Shown here: positions 24,222 to 33,399 of the stretch, piece by piece
How positions within the stretch are numbered: position 1 is the stretch's first letter
Layout of the letters: every line of letters begins with the position of its first letter
IMG/VR virus record: IMGVR_UViG_3300021959_000103
Span: 1 to 41,843 of that record
Source of the DNA: a virus
Length of the DNA: 41,843 bases
Reading direction: 5' to 3' (one strand)
Program-made: the position numbers and the translations under genes
The notes under the pieces: generated by a model
The model's input: only the letters and a program-made list of their open reading frames with translations
Databases searched by the model: none
Told to the model about the DNA's origin: nothing

Positions 24222-25543
24222 TAGATAGTACCATTAGTATTAACATCACCTGTTACAGTGAGGTTTCCGTTTGCATCTAACTTCATCTTGTTAGTACCGC
24301 TTGTAGCAAAGTACAAAGTACCAGAACTCTCTGTTACAGTCCAGTTACCTAGGTCTACAGTAGTAGCGTTAAGTGTTGAAGCAGAAAAAGCTTGAGATGA
24401 AGAACCTGCTAGTTCTGCTTTAGTATCTATTTCTGTTTGTAAGCCCACAACATCGTTTATAGCTAAAACTTGTGAAGGAACAGTTGCTGCTATAGTAATA
24501 TCAGACGTGCCATTAAAAGAAGCTGTACCTGTAACGTCACCCGATAAAGTAATACTACGTGCTGTAGCTAACGCTGTAGCTGTTGATGCATTACCTGTAA
24601 CAGCACCTGTAACATCTCCAGTTACATTACCAGTTAAGTTACCTGTAACATTTCCTGTATGTACCCCTGCCGTATTACCAGTTACATTACCTGTAACGCC
24701 ACCCGTTATGTTACCTGTTAGGTTTCCTGTTACATTACCTGTAACATCGCCTGTCACGTTACCTGTAACATCACCCGTTAGATCTCCCGTAACATCACCT
24801 GTAAGATCACCTGTAACACCACCAACTAAACCACCTGTTAAGTTACCTGTAACATTTCCAGTTACATTACCTGTTACATTACCTGTTACATCACCAGTAA
24901 TATCTCCTGTGACATCACCTGTTAGGTTTCCTGTGACGTTTCCTACAACACCACCTGTTGCTGTTGTAACACCTGTTATACCTAGTGTACCTGCTACTGT
25001 AGCATTTTCATCTACTGTAAGAGTGTCCACATTAGCAGTACCATCTAGCCACAAGTTCTGCCATTGCTGTGTAGAAGTACCCAAACTAAAAGTACCTGTT
25101 ACTTCTGGTAATATGTTACTATTCACATCAGCATTAAAATCTACAGTATCTGTAGCTGCATCTCCGAAAGTAAGATTACCAGCAATAGTAGTATTACCTG
25201 TAACACTAAGGTTACCACCTACAGAGACATTGCCTGTGGCGGTAACAGTAGCGGCATTAACACCACCTGTAAAGAAAGCGTTTTTAAACTTAGCTCCTGC
25301 AGAGCCTACATCTAAAGTGTTTGTTGTCTTAGGTAGAACTGTTGTAGAAGAAACAACTAAGTTTTGAGTTGGTCCTACTTTAGTAATAGGTGCACCTTCA
25401 CCAGATGACCCATCATGCTTGTGTCCTGTTGATGCGTTAAATCCTGCTTCAAGAGCATTGTATTCTGCATCAAAGTCATCAGCATCAATAACGTTTCCGT
25501 TAGCAATGTTGTTACCAGTGTCTTGACGTGTATAACCTGCCAT
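24221..25543 (-). CDS. fibre-like virion protein with GNVT tetrapeptide array, 440 aa
   Basis: The N-terminus (MAGYTRQDTGNNIANGNVID, later KHDGSSGEG) is typical of phage tail fibre or appendage proteins. The central third is an array of about 30 tetrapeptides of the form G[N/D]VT, expected to form a beta-helical shaft. The C-terminus resembles repeats of fibre ends. It sits directly after the nozzle-like gene, so it is likely a tail or appendage protein. See the repeat entry. Confidence 0.8.
   Translation of the reverse strand: MAGYTRQDTGNNIANGNVIDADDFDAEYNALEAGFNASTGHKHDGSSGEGAPITKVGPTQNLVVSSTTVLPKTTNTLDVGSAGAKFKNAFFTGGVNAATVTATGNVSVGGNLSVTGNTTIAGNLTFGDAATDTVDFNADVNSNILPEVTGTFSLGTSTQQWQNLWLDGTANVDTLTVDENATVAGTLGITGVTTATGGVVGNVTGNLTGDVTGDITGDVTGNVTGNVTGNVTGNLTGGLVGGVTGDLTGDVTGDLTGDVTGNVTGDVTGNVTGNLTGNITGGVTGNVTGNTAGVHTGNVTGNLTGNVTGDVTGAVTGNASTATALATARSITLSGDVTGTASFNGTSDITIAATVPSQVLAINDVVGLQTEIDTKAELAGSSSQAFSASTLNATTVDLGNWTVTESSGTLYFATSGTNKMKLDANGNLTVTGDVNTNGTI
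24590..24945 (-). repeat. 12-bp tandem repeat coding for GNVT units
   Basis: About 30 imperfect 12-base units. The + strand text repeats ACCTGTAACATT and variants such as ACCTGTTACATC. On the coding strand each unit encodes Gly-Asn/Asp-Val/Leu-Thr. Units differ mainly at the Asn/Asp and Val/Leu/Ile codons and at third bases, so the array has aged and is no longer a fresh exact repeat. Confidence 0.88.
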
Positions 25544-25553
25544 GTTTTAGTCC

Positions 25554-27092
25554 TTACTGTCTATCGTTTTGTCTATACTCTAGCAGGGCTGTGTCTAGAG
25601 TGAATGTGGGATTAGTAGAGTTATCCTCTACACGTAGTGCTATAGTCTTACCTGACCCAACAAGATTAGTATTATATACTACGTCAAGTTCACCCCCAAA
25701 GGTAGCGGTGTCAAACACAGAAGCTGAAGAGCCATATATAAATACAGATGTACCTGTGCTTTGTATTCTTTGTGTTTCTGGTTGTACAACACCTGTATTT
25801 GTTCTAGTATCAAAATCATATTTTATGTTTAACCCTATATCCATAGGACCTGTAGGGACAGCATACAGGGTTATCTTATAAAAAGATTTACGTAGCTGCG
25901 GATCAGAGAGAGGCATGAAAGGTGATTCGTATATACCGTCAATGTTATCACCATCAAAGCTAGAACCTGTATCCATAATATAGACGTAGCCATCTCCATT
26001 AGCAAAAGCAATAGTCTCTGCTGTACCTGAGTAGCGACTGTCAGCTATGTGAGCTTTTATACCAAAGGTAGTAGACCAACTCATACCAGAAGCACCCTGT
26101 GCTATAAGTTTAGTAGCTATCAAACCTTTAGCCACTTCCTTTTGTTCGGACTCAATAAATGCAAATATTCTGTACTGAGATTTCTCACGTAAAATGACAG
26201 AAGTAAAGTTAGGGGTACTAGCCAAAAAAGTAGTAGCATCTTTAGTAATAGGATCAGATGCAATATCTAAACCAAAGTCACCAATACGATCAGTAGCACT
26301 TAGTAATCTAATACCGTCAGCTGCTAGGTACATAATGTCACCACCAACTTCTTGTATAGTATCTCCGTTTATACAACCCATCTTACTTGCTATAGGTGAT
26401 ACTTGAAAATCAGATGATGTACTACCTGTTAATCGTTTTATACTATCTGCTGTAAAGATAATAAGTTGATCACGGAATACAACTAAACCTGTTACGTCAG
26501 AGGAAGCACTTATAGAACCTGCACCATCTCCTGCTGCGAAGTTATCAACAGTAGAAGGGGCGGTAAAGAATACGTTATTACCCTTTGCATAGAATGCTGT
26601 ATCTTTAAACACAGCTACATGTGAAGCTCCTAACACATCTGTACTACCAGTTATTGCTGTAAGAGAATTACCAGAAGTGTTATAACTAGCAGGGTAGTTA
26701 ACTCCATCAACAAACAGAACTTTGTCATTACCGTCTAGGTTGTAAAAAGAACTACGTGCCTTAGTGCCTAACAAAGGTCTAGCACCCATAGAAGTCCATG
26801 AAGTACCTGTACCATAATAGTACTCTGTTACATTATTAGCGTTCTTTCTAGCAACTACAATTCTTCCAGAGCTTATAACTTTTAAAGCTAAGATAGAGCC
26901 TGTGCCAGGAACTGTTGTAGTACTATACTTTTCATAACCTTTTATCTTAGAGTAACCACCTTCTTTAGTAGCTTCAAAGTTCTGTAAAATAGTAGCAGAA
27001 CCAACAGCATTAGTACCATGCTGCAAGGCACTGAGATTAGAGATGAGACCACCCTTAAACTCAATAGGAAATGTTTGCCACTGTGTAGCCAT
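25554..27092 (-). CDS. tail nozzle / stabilisation-like protein, 512 aa
   Basis: This is a strand-rich protein with many Gly/Thr/Asn turns and a recurring blade-like pattern (GSILALKVISSGRIVVARK; VLFVDGVNYPASYN). It looks like a beta-propeller tail component. It is encoded directly after the tail adaptor gene, as T7 gp12 follows gp11 and as P22 gp10 follows gp4. I infer the role from position and fold, without a clear motif. It overlaps the adaptor gene by one base. Confidence 0.75.
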   Translation of the reverse strand: MATQWQTFPIEFKGGLISNLSALQHGTNAVGSATILQNFEATKEGGYSKIKGYEKYSTTTVPGTGSILALKVISSGRIVVARKNANNVTEYYYGTGTSWTSMGARPLLGTKARSSFYNLDGNDKVLFVDGVNYPASYNTSGNSLTAITGSTDVLGASHVAVFKDTAFYAKGNNVFFTAPSTVDNFAAGDGAGSISASSDVTGLVVFRDQLIIFTADSIKRLTGSTSSDFQVSPIASKMGCINGDTIQEVGGDIMYLAADGIRLLSATDRIGDFGLDIASDPITKDATTFLASTPNFTSVILREKSQYRIFAFIESEQKEVAKGLIATKLIAQGASGMSWSTTFGIKAHIADSRYSGTAETIAFANGDGYVYIMDTGSSFDGDNIDGIYESPFMPLSDPQLRKSFYKITLYAVPTGPMDIGLNIKYDFDTRTNTGVVQPETQRIQSTGTSVFIYGSSASVFDTATFGGELDVVYNTNLVGSGKTIALRVEDNSTNPTFTLDTALLEYRQNDRQ

Positions 27093-27781
27093 TAGAAATG
27101 TACTCTTGTATCTCGTAAATATTCTGTGCGATTGATATGTAAACTACGTAGCTGTTTAATACCTTGTTCAAACTTTTGTAATGCTAATTGTGCTGCTTGA
27201 TTATCACCTCTAAACTGGTAAACATAATACATAGCACCATCTACAATAGTATGCTTGTACTGTTCTGGTAGGTTTGGTACATCTGTTGCACTCTCTAGTT
27301 CAAACCCTACACGAAAATATTCATATACTACTTCATATTCTTTATCAGGTGCTGGGTAAAATACTAATTCTCTACTAGGTGTTCTTACAATATGAGTAGG
27401 TGTACCAAAGGTACTTGATGAAGAGTTATACTCAGAATCAGCATGTTTGTCAAGCCATTCCTCATACGTAAGTACTTTTAGTTTAACAGTTTTTACGTTT
27501 AAACCAGAGTTACGTTTAATACGAAATGTATTCATATTGATAGTCTTACTATCGTGGGGCATACTATAACGTACTTCACCTACAGCAAGTACTTCTGTTT
27601 CTTCTACATGATTCCAAGGCCACTCAAACTCTTCTTGGTTTATGTGTCTTATAGATGCATTAATAGAATCTTTAGCAAAACTATAATAACCTGTAGCTGT
27701 AGCAAAGTTTGAAGTAGTAAGTTCTACCTCGTTAAGTCTTCGATTAATATCGTTAACTAAGTTTATGTAGTCATAATTCAT
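27092..27781 (-). CDS. tail adaptor protein (head-tail connector), 229 aa
   Basis: The N-terminus (MNYDYINLVNDINRRLNEVEL) and the middle (EFEWPWNHVEETEVL, PSRELVFYPAPDKEYEVVYEYFR) are typical of gp11-like or SU10-type adaptor proteins that ring the portal. The order adaptor then nozzle supports it. The length is near T7 gp11 (196 aa). It is separated by two bases from the 105-residue gene. Confidence 0.78.
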   Translation of the reverse strand: MNYDYINLVNDINRRLNEVELTTSNFATATGYYSFAKDSINASIRHINQEEFEWPWNHVEETEVLAVGEVRYSMPHDSKTINMNTFRIKRNSGLNVKTVKLKVLTYEEWLDKHADSEYNSSSSTFGTPTHIVRTPSRELVFYPAPDKEYEVVYEYFRVGFELESATDVPNLPEQYKHTIVDGAMYYVYQFRGDNQAAQLALQKFEQGIKQLRSLHINRTEYLRDTRVHF

Positions 27782-27783
27782 AC

Positions 27784-28101
27784 TTACTTCTCCCTTACAC
27801 GTAGGAAGATACTACGCTCATATTGCAAACCTGAACCTGTTGAGATTCTACATATAATTGTGTATCGTATGTTGTTTGTACCTAAAGAAAATCTAGCAGT
27901 AGAAACCTTACCAGAGATTGTACCAGTAACAAACTGAAGTCCATTAACAACACCAGAGTCTTCTACTAAAGTTGTAATATCTGATGCATCCTTGATAAAC
28001 CATGTAACTGCAGAAAGAGTGTCTTCACCTAAGAATCGTGACCAATCTACACTATAGTCTACAATCTCATCTTTATCTTTATCAGGCCATCTATATGACA
28101 T
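27784..28101 (-). CDS. small Ig-like structural protein, 105 aa
   Basis: The motif VDWSRFLGEDTLSAVTW followed by a beta-rich segment to the C-terminus (ERSIFLRVREK) is seen in small phage proteins that probably join fibres to the tail. It lies between the tail adaptor and fibre genes. Its exact role is not known. Confidence 0.7.
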   Translation of the reverse strand: MSYRWPDKDKDEIVDYSVDWSRFLGEDTLSAVTWFIKDASDITTLVEDSGVVNGLQFVTGTISGKVSTARFSLGTNNIRYTIICRISTGSGLQYERSIFLRVREK

Positions 28102-28110
28102 ATTTTATCC

Positions 28111-28938
28111 TTACGCTGTAATATATACAGTATTGTTTGTATCTTGTTTATCAATAAACAAAGTGCGCTGTGTGTTGTATTGATCTGCATAATCTACATA
28201 AGGAAATACTACAAAGGTAGGATCTTCTAAGTTTGCAGATAGTGTAGCAGATATTGAACTCAGTGTTAGTCTAGCCTGTGCGTCTTCATCAGTAAAGTCA
28301 AAATTGTTTAGTGTTAAAGATACACCTGTTACTGGTGTTACTGCCTTAGCATTAAATCCTAAAATGCCTGAGGTAGTAGAAGCAGGAATACTATCAAACA
28401 CTGTAGAAGCTTTAGCATCTACATCTGTAAAAGTATTAATACTAAAAGATGCCGTTACTGAAGGTAGGGTTGTACTAGCTTGTGCATCCTCATCAGTAAA
28501 GTTATAGTTGTTTAAAGCTAATACTACACCCGATAGAACACTAGAAGCCTGTGCATCAAAACCTAGTACACCAGAGTTAGATGTAATTGTAGCTGAAGGT
28601 ATTAACCTATTAGCTTTAGCATCTATATCAGCAAAAGCATTAGCAGTAAAGGAAGCACTAACTGCAGTAGGTATAGTACTAGCCTTACCAGATGAACTTA
28701 CAGAATTAATACCTGTAGTAGCGTCTACATCTGAGATGAATACAAAGCCTTGTGCATCAACCTCAATATTAACATTACCTGTAGCAGTCACACTAGGTAT
28801 TGTTCTAAATGCCTTAGCGTTATAATCTAAAGCACCTGCGTTAAACTGCGCTAATACTCCTGGCAAGAACGAGTTTGCATTTACTGCAGTTGCGCTCTGT
28901 GAAAGAGGGGTCTCTGATAAAGCTGTAAAGCCTAGCAT
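28111..28938 (-). CDS. fibre-like protein with 68-residue repeats, 275 aa
   Basis: A beta-rich, Ala/Ser/Thr-rich protein. Nearly two copies of a 68-residue unit are visible (ASF.xN.F.D.DAKA ... SG.LGF.A.A ... LNN..FTDEDAQA). It begins MLGFTALSETPLS, a common start of small phage tail proteins. The C-terminus is more polar (VDYADQYNTQRTLFIDKQ). It probably forms a fibre or cap. It sits in the receptor-binding gene cluster. Confidence 0.72.
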   Translation of the reverse strand: MLGFTALSETPLSQSATAVNANSFLPGVLAQFNAGALDYNAKAFRTIPSVTATGNVNIEVDAQGFVFISDVDATTGINSVSSSGKASTIPTAVSASFTANAFADIDAKANRLIPSATITSNSGVLGFDAQASSVLSGVVLALNNYNFTDEDAQASTTLPSVTASFSINTFTDVDAKASTVFDSIPASTTSGILGFNAKAVTPVTGVSLTLNNFDFTDEDAQARLTLSSISATLSANLEDPTFVVFPYVDYADQYNTQRTLFIDKQDTNNTVYITA

Positions 28939-28976
28939 GTTATTTAACCCCTCTCAATAGTACGGGTTTATTGTTA

Positions 28977-29195
28977 TTATTCAGGTTTAGTAGGCCATGT
29001 TATATCAGTCGGAAATCCTGATTGTTCTGGTACAGCCCTTAACGCTTGACGATATGCTGTTTGTGCATCTGTCATAGTTAAATCGGAAACTGCCCACCAA
29101 TCTGTCTCTGATAGTTTTTTATTTCTATCTGCGCGAGCTATAGCTTTGTTTCTATCTTCAACGCTAAACGTATCTGTTACTTCTAAAGATTGCAT
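28977..29195 (-). CDS. phage tail assembly chaperone-like protein, 72 aa
   Basis: The sequence RNKKLSETDWWAVSDLTMTD, followed by AYRQALRAVPEQ and FPTDITWPTKPE, matches the small family of tail fibre assembly chaperones (Phage_tail_APC type) as I recall it. Such proteins help fibres trimerise or attach. It lies within the tail-fibre gene cluster. Confidence 0.78.
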   Translation of the reverse strand: MQSLEVTDTFSVEDRNKAIARADRNKKLSETDWWAVSDLTMTDAQTAYRQALRAVPEQSGFPTDITWPTKPE

Positions 29196-29215
29196 TATTT
29201 TACTCCAAAATAGTA

Positions 29216-30193
29216 TTAAGGTAAAAGTGTAAGTGATGCCAGAACCAGAGAATCACCACTTGTAGTTGACGTTGTTGTTGTAGTCATGCTAGGAGTTGGC
29301 GCTTTACTAGTAAACGCACCTGTGAATATAGTACTCAATGCAGTTCCGCTATTATTCTGGGTAGTATCATCAAAGCCTATTGAACTATCAATAGTCGCGG
29401 TTCTATTAGAAACCCCACAAGCATACATTACTACGCCTATAGTAGCATAATCAACGCTTCCTGCATGAGTTAAACTATATGAATGTGATGAAAAGCTCGA
29501 CGATGCACCCACGCCTGTATTTTCACTTTGTACAGAATGCTCTACACTAGACACAGAGTATGTCGGTCTAAAAACATATAGAGTTCTATGTCCCCTCGGA
29601 TACCCAACATTACTCTGGTTTTGACAGCTAAAACCCCCTATAGTAGTATTAGATTCATTTCCCTGTGCAATTTTATAGCTCATTTGTTGTTGGCACATAT
29701 CATAATTGGAACCTCCGGGTTTCCAATACCAGTGACCAGGTGCCAAAGAACCGCCAACATAAGGAGTAGTACCACCGTTTCTCGTTATCCGAGTAAAACC
29801 AGTACCTACATTAGAATCATCCCCACTAACCCCATAACCAGGTCCAGTTACCATACCCACAGATTGACACATTACCAATATATCACCTGCTTGAATACCA
29901 CTTGGCATAGTATGGTTTCTGTCATTATTAGAAGCAGCCTCAACACTTTTAGTTACATAGGTTGCAGACCTGAGAAGGAGAGTATTTGATGTAGAATCAG
30001 GATATTGTAATACTGGTGGGTATGTCGAACTGTCTATTTTTAGCCCTCCAGCAATAACAAAAGGAGATGCAGATTTAAAAACAGTAGGCTTCATGCCAGC
30101 CAGTTCAGCTGGTGTATAAACCACTTCTACAGTACTATTATCTGCTTTATAGGCTGTTATTCCATTTGATCCATTAATAGTTACTTTAGACAT
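29216..30193 (-). CDS. probable tail or receptor-binding protein, 325 aa
   Basis: The N-terminus (MSKVTINGSNGITAYKADNS) is fibre-like. The middle has many aromatic and Gly/Ser/Thr/Asn residues (GHWYWKPGGSNYDMCQQQ; SFSSHSYSLTHAGSVDYA), typical of beta-sandwich tip domains. No enzyme motif is seen. AAGGAG lies before the start. It lies between the 90-residue fibre-like gene and the chaperone-like gene. Confidence 0.7.
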   Translation of the reverse strand: MSKVTINGSNGITAYKADNSTVEVVYTPAELAGMKPTVFKSASPFVIAGGLKIDSSTYPPVLQYPDSTSNTLLLRSATYVTKSVEAASNNDRNHTMPSGIQAGDILVMCQSVGMVTGPGYGVSGDDSNVGTGFTRITRNGGTTPYVGGSLAPGHWYWKPGGSNYDMCQQQMSYKIAQGNESNTTIGGFSCQNQSNVGYPRGHRTLYVFRPTYSVSSVEHSVQSENTGVGASSSFSSHSYSLTHAGSVDYATIGVVMYACGVSNRTATIDSSIGFDDTTQNNSGTALSTIFTGAFTSKAPTPSMTTTTTSTTSGDSLVLASLTLLP

Positions 30194-30205
30194 ATTATAA
30201 TCTCC

Positions 30206-30478
30206 TTATACAATAGACCAGAAACCGCCGTCTGGTACTGTTATTGTTGCTGAGTTTCCTATGGTTACAGGGCCGATAGTCATTGTGGATCTTGTAGTGC
30301 TTACAGTCTTATTAGAGCTAATACTTTCGGCGTTTTCAAAATATATATCATCTACAGCTCCCGCAGAAATATCTCCACTTCCTAGCAGGGAAGTACCTCC
30401 TACTGTCTTTAATCCACTTATGTTTGAAATAACCCTACTGTCATTAATAACAGTTGTACCATTTACTTTTATAGCCAT
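30206..30478 (-). CDS. short tail fibre-like protein, 90 aa
   Basis: MAIKVNGTTVINDSRVISN, then LKTVGGTSLLGSGDI, recalls N-terminal parts of tail fibres ('vGGtSLLGsGdI'). The C-terminus is ITVPDGGFWSIV, as in tips of short fibres. It may be an accessory fibre or a stand-alone fibre tip next to the S74 fibre gene. Confidence 0.7.
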   Translation of the reverse strand: MAIKVNGTTVINDSRVISNISGLKTVGGTSLLGSGDISAGAVDDIYFENAESISSNKTVSTTRSTMTIGPVTIGNSATITVPDGGFWSIV

Positions 30479-30497
30479 CTTCGTTTTCCTTTTACTA

Positions 30498-33377
30498 TTA
30501 GCTGTTAAGTTTTTGCTTTAGCTCATCTATCTGAGTCTGTTGTTCTTTAATTGCCTCTATGAGTAAACCAACCATGTTGCCGTACTGCACAGTCAAATGA
30601 CCTTCATCACCTTCTTGTACTAACTCAGGTAGGACTTCTTGTACTTCTTGTGCTATAACACCAGATGACTTTTCATCGGTATCTTTAAAGGTAAAGTTAT
30701 AACCACCTAGTTGTTGCACTTTTCTTACTGCATCTGCGATGGGCGTAATATCTTTTTTAGTATTTCGGTCAGACGTGGTGTTAAAATTTGTAGCTGTTAC
30801 GGTAGTAAGTGTAATATTAGCGTCTAGATTAACAGTAACACCCCCACTAGAACCACCACCATTAAGGTTTGTCCCAGCCGTTACACCTGTTATGTCACCT
30901 ACGTTTGCGGTAGCACCTGTAGCTACACCGTCCAGTTTTGCTTTATCCGCAGCAGAGATAACACCTGCAGCTGACGTTGTAGCACCAGGAACTGTTGTGT
31001 TAGAACCTGAACTTGAAACTATAGTAACATCTGTCGTTGACGTACCACTACCTAAGTTTGTAGGCACGTTTACTTGTGCACCTGATGCTATACCATCTAA
31101 CTTAGATTTAAGAGTAGTAGTAAAGTTTTTCTGTGTAAGACCACCATCACCTACAGAGTATGTTGTGTCTGTAACTGTTTCTGTGGCTGTAGCTAACCCA
31201 GTGACGTGTCCATAAGTATCAAGTGTTACGTCTTGTATATACGTTCTACCTGAGCCATTAACAGATGCTTGAGAAGAAGTATCGTCATGGCTAATACTTA
31301 TTGTAGCATTACCACTTTGGTTAGCTGTGAATGTACCACTGCCACCAAGTGCACCAGTACCTTGTACTGTTAATGTGCCATTCCCTACAGACACAGTGCC
31401 AGTTCCTACTGATTGAACGTGACCATATGTATCAAAGGTAATGTCTTGTATGAATGTATTGCCACTATTGTCACTGTTACTAACGCTACTTGTATCAGCA
31501 TGGCTTAGTGTTACATCTCCAGTACCACCACCTGATAAGCCAGAACCAGCAGTAATAGTCTGGTCATTCTTAGCGTTAGCCTCAATACCATCTAGCTTAG
31601 TACCATCAGTAGCTACGTCACGTCCGTCTACTGTACCTGATACAACTACGTTGCCAGTTACGTCAATGCCTGTTGATGATGTGGAAAGTTTGGATGCGTT
31701 GTTGTGGTAAAGATTTACACCTGCATCTTCAGTTGCAGTAATTAAATACTCTAAAGAAGTGGGAGAACCGCTAGTAACTGAAAACGACCTACTTGAATCA
31801 TTATCATCACTATCAATATTAATTACAACACTTTCTTTGGCGCTTATCTTCATACCATCAGCGGCAGTAAACGCAAAATCACCTGATGAATTAATACCAT
31901 CAGCGGTCACTGTGCCTGTTACGTCAATGCCTGTTGCTGTTGTGGCTAGTTTTACGCCGCCGTTATGGAAAGCAGTTACAGCCCCGCCAACGGCAGCGGT
32001 AATCATGTTTGCAGTATCAGCAGGGTTATTTACCGCAAAATCCTGAGCTAAAACTTTTAAACTACCAGTACCAGTTTCTTTGATAAAACTATGATTATTA
32101 GACCCATCATGGTAAATCTGTAGGTCAGAGCTTGCACCAAAGGTAGCTTTTACACTATCTGAAAAGTTTAAATCGCCAGAGCTTTTTACGTCAGCGGCAT
32201 TACTTCTTATAAAAGCATCACTGCTCAATCCATCAATTAAATCCGCATCTAAACCACTTCCAGAGCCATCAACAGTTTTTAGTGCTGTTAATATCTGAGC
32301 CGCTGTTTGGTCTGCTGTAGCGTTAGCCTCAATACCATCTAGTTTTGAGCCATCTACACTAACATTACGACCATCAAAGGTAGAATTAGTAGTTACTGCC
32401 CCAGTTAACGCACCGCCAGCTAAAGGTAACTTAGTAGCCAATGCTGTTGTGAGTGTAGAATTATAATTAGCATCATCATTGATAGCCGCCGCTAACTCAT
32501 TCAAGTCATTGAGTGTGCTTGGTGCGCCACCAATAAGTGTTGTGATCTTATCAACTACATAAGCTGTTGTAGCTATCTTAGTGCTATCATCGCTTTCAGC
32601 TTGTGTTGTTGCTGTAGATAAACGAGCCGCTGGGATTGTTCCTGTAAGATTAGTTGCTGGAACATCAATGCCAAGGCCTTCTATATCAGCTTTAGTTTGA
32701 TCTGCCGTAGCGGCTGTTTCAATTCCATCCAATTTTGTATGGTCAGCATCCGTAAAGACATTACTATCCGTAGCACTTCCAACCAATGTTTTTATTTCTG
32801 CGGCTGTTTGATCAGCAGTAGCACCTGCCTCTATAGCATTAAGCTTAGTGTGATCAGCGTCTGTAAAGACATTACTATCACTTGCAGATTCAACAAGTGT
32901 TCTTATCTCTGAAGCAGTTTGATCAGCAGTAGCTGCTGTTTCTATACCATCTAGTTTAGTACCGTCTGCTGCAACATCACGCCCATCAATAGTACCTGAC
33001 GCTGCAACATTACCTGTAACAGATATTCCTGCAGGAAATGCTACACTTCTATCTGGCTCTTCTATAACAGCCCTGTCTGCAGGGTATGTCATAAATATAT
33101 CTTTAGTCCCAGAAGAGAAGCTTACCGCATTCCCACTATTGGAACTACTTAAAATTGTAGTACGGGTAAGAGTGTTACCCGTATTAAATGTACCTAGTCC
33201 TACTTCCCATTCGTCAACACCAGAAGCGGTATGCACAACAGCGTAGTAAGCCGTATCACCATTTGACATATAAGAGTTGAAGGCTTCAAAGGTAGAGGCC
33301 GCCCCACCTAGAGCAAATGCGCCAGTACCTGTAGTAACTGTTCCTTCTTTTACACGATCTTTAATAATGAATGCCAT
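30498..33377 (-). CDS. tail fibre with C-terminal S74 chaperone domain, 959 aa
   Basis: The N-terminus (MAFIIKDRVKEGTVTTGTGA) is an attachment domain seen in many phage fibres. The middle contains repeats (GTKLDGIE in several copies, a 37-residue repeat near residues 135-230, and 'xIQDxTxDTYGHV' twice). The last 91 residues are an S74 intramolecular chaperone: SDRNTKKDITPI, SSGVIAQEVQEVLPELV, VQYGNMVGLLIEAIKEQ. Ser869 should be the self-cleavage site. It is the main host-recognition candidate. Confidence 0.92.
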   Translation of the reverse strand: MAFIIKDRVKEGTVTTGTGAFALGGAASTFEAFNSYMSNGDTAYYAVVHTASGVDEWEVGLGTFNTGNTLTRTTILSSSNSGNAVSFSSGTKDIFMTYPADRAVIEEPDRSVAFPAGISVTGNVAASGTIDGRDVAADGTKLDGIETAATADQTASEIRTLVESASDSNVFTDADHTKLNAIEAGATADQTAAEIKTLVGSATDSNVFTDADHTKLDGIETAATADQTKADIEGLGIDVPATNLTGTIPAARLSTATTQAESDDSTKIATTAYVVDKITTLIGGAPSTLNDLNELAAAINDDANYNSTLTTALATKLPLAGGALTGAVTTNSTFDGRNVSVDGSKLDGIEANATADQTAAQILTALKTVDGSGSGLDADLIDGLSSDAFIRSNAADVKSSGDLNFSDSVKATFGASSDLQIYHDGSNNHSFIKETGTGSLKVLAQDFAVNNPADTANMITAAVGGAVTAFHNGGVKLATTATGIDVTGTVTADGINSSGDFAFTAADGMKISAKESVVINIDSDDNDSSRSFSVTSGSPTSLEYLITATEDAGVNLYHNNASKLSTSSTGIDVTGNVVVSGTVDGRDVATDGTKLDGIEANAKNDQTITAGSGLSGGGTGDVTLSHADTSSVSNSDNSGNTFIQDITFDTYGHVQSVGTGTVSVGNGTLTVQGTGALGGSGTFTANQSGNATISISHDDTSSQASVNGSGRTYIQDVTLDTYGHVTGLATATETVTDTTYSVGDGGLTQKNFTTTLKSKLDGIASGAQVNVPTNLGSGTSTTDVTIVSSSGSNTTVPGATTSAAGVISAADKAKLDGVATGATANVGDITGVTAGTNLNGGGSSGGVTVNLDANITLTTVTATNFNTTSDRNTKKDITPIADAVRKVQQLGGYNFTFKDTDEKSSGVIAQEVQEVLPELVQEGDEGHLTVQYGNMVGLLIEAIKEQQTQIDELKQKLNS
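32699..32965 (-). repeat. 111-bp tandem repeat in the tail fibre gene
   Basis: Units begin at 32699, 32810 and 32921, giving two full units and a partial third, each marked by GATC[A/T]GC[A/C]GTAG on the + strand. They encode the 37-residue unit with SNVFTDADHTKL. The copies are imperfect. The array lengthens the fibre shaft. Confidence 0.82.
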
Positions 33378-33399
33378 TGTGCAGTACCTATCTTATGAA

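Noticed and set aside
24590-24945. CRISPR-like regular repeats
   Set aside because: The unit is only 12 bases with no spacers, and it is in frame as a protein repeat.
24507-25367. 286-codon frame on the + strand with PVT repeats
   Set aside because: It is the antisense reading of the 12-bp GNVT array; it has no function of its own, and its composition follows from the repeat.
30498-33377. Diversity-generating retroelement at the tail fibre
   Set aside because: No reverse transcriptase gene and no template/variable repeat pair were seen; the repeats are protein shaft repeats.
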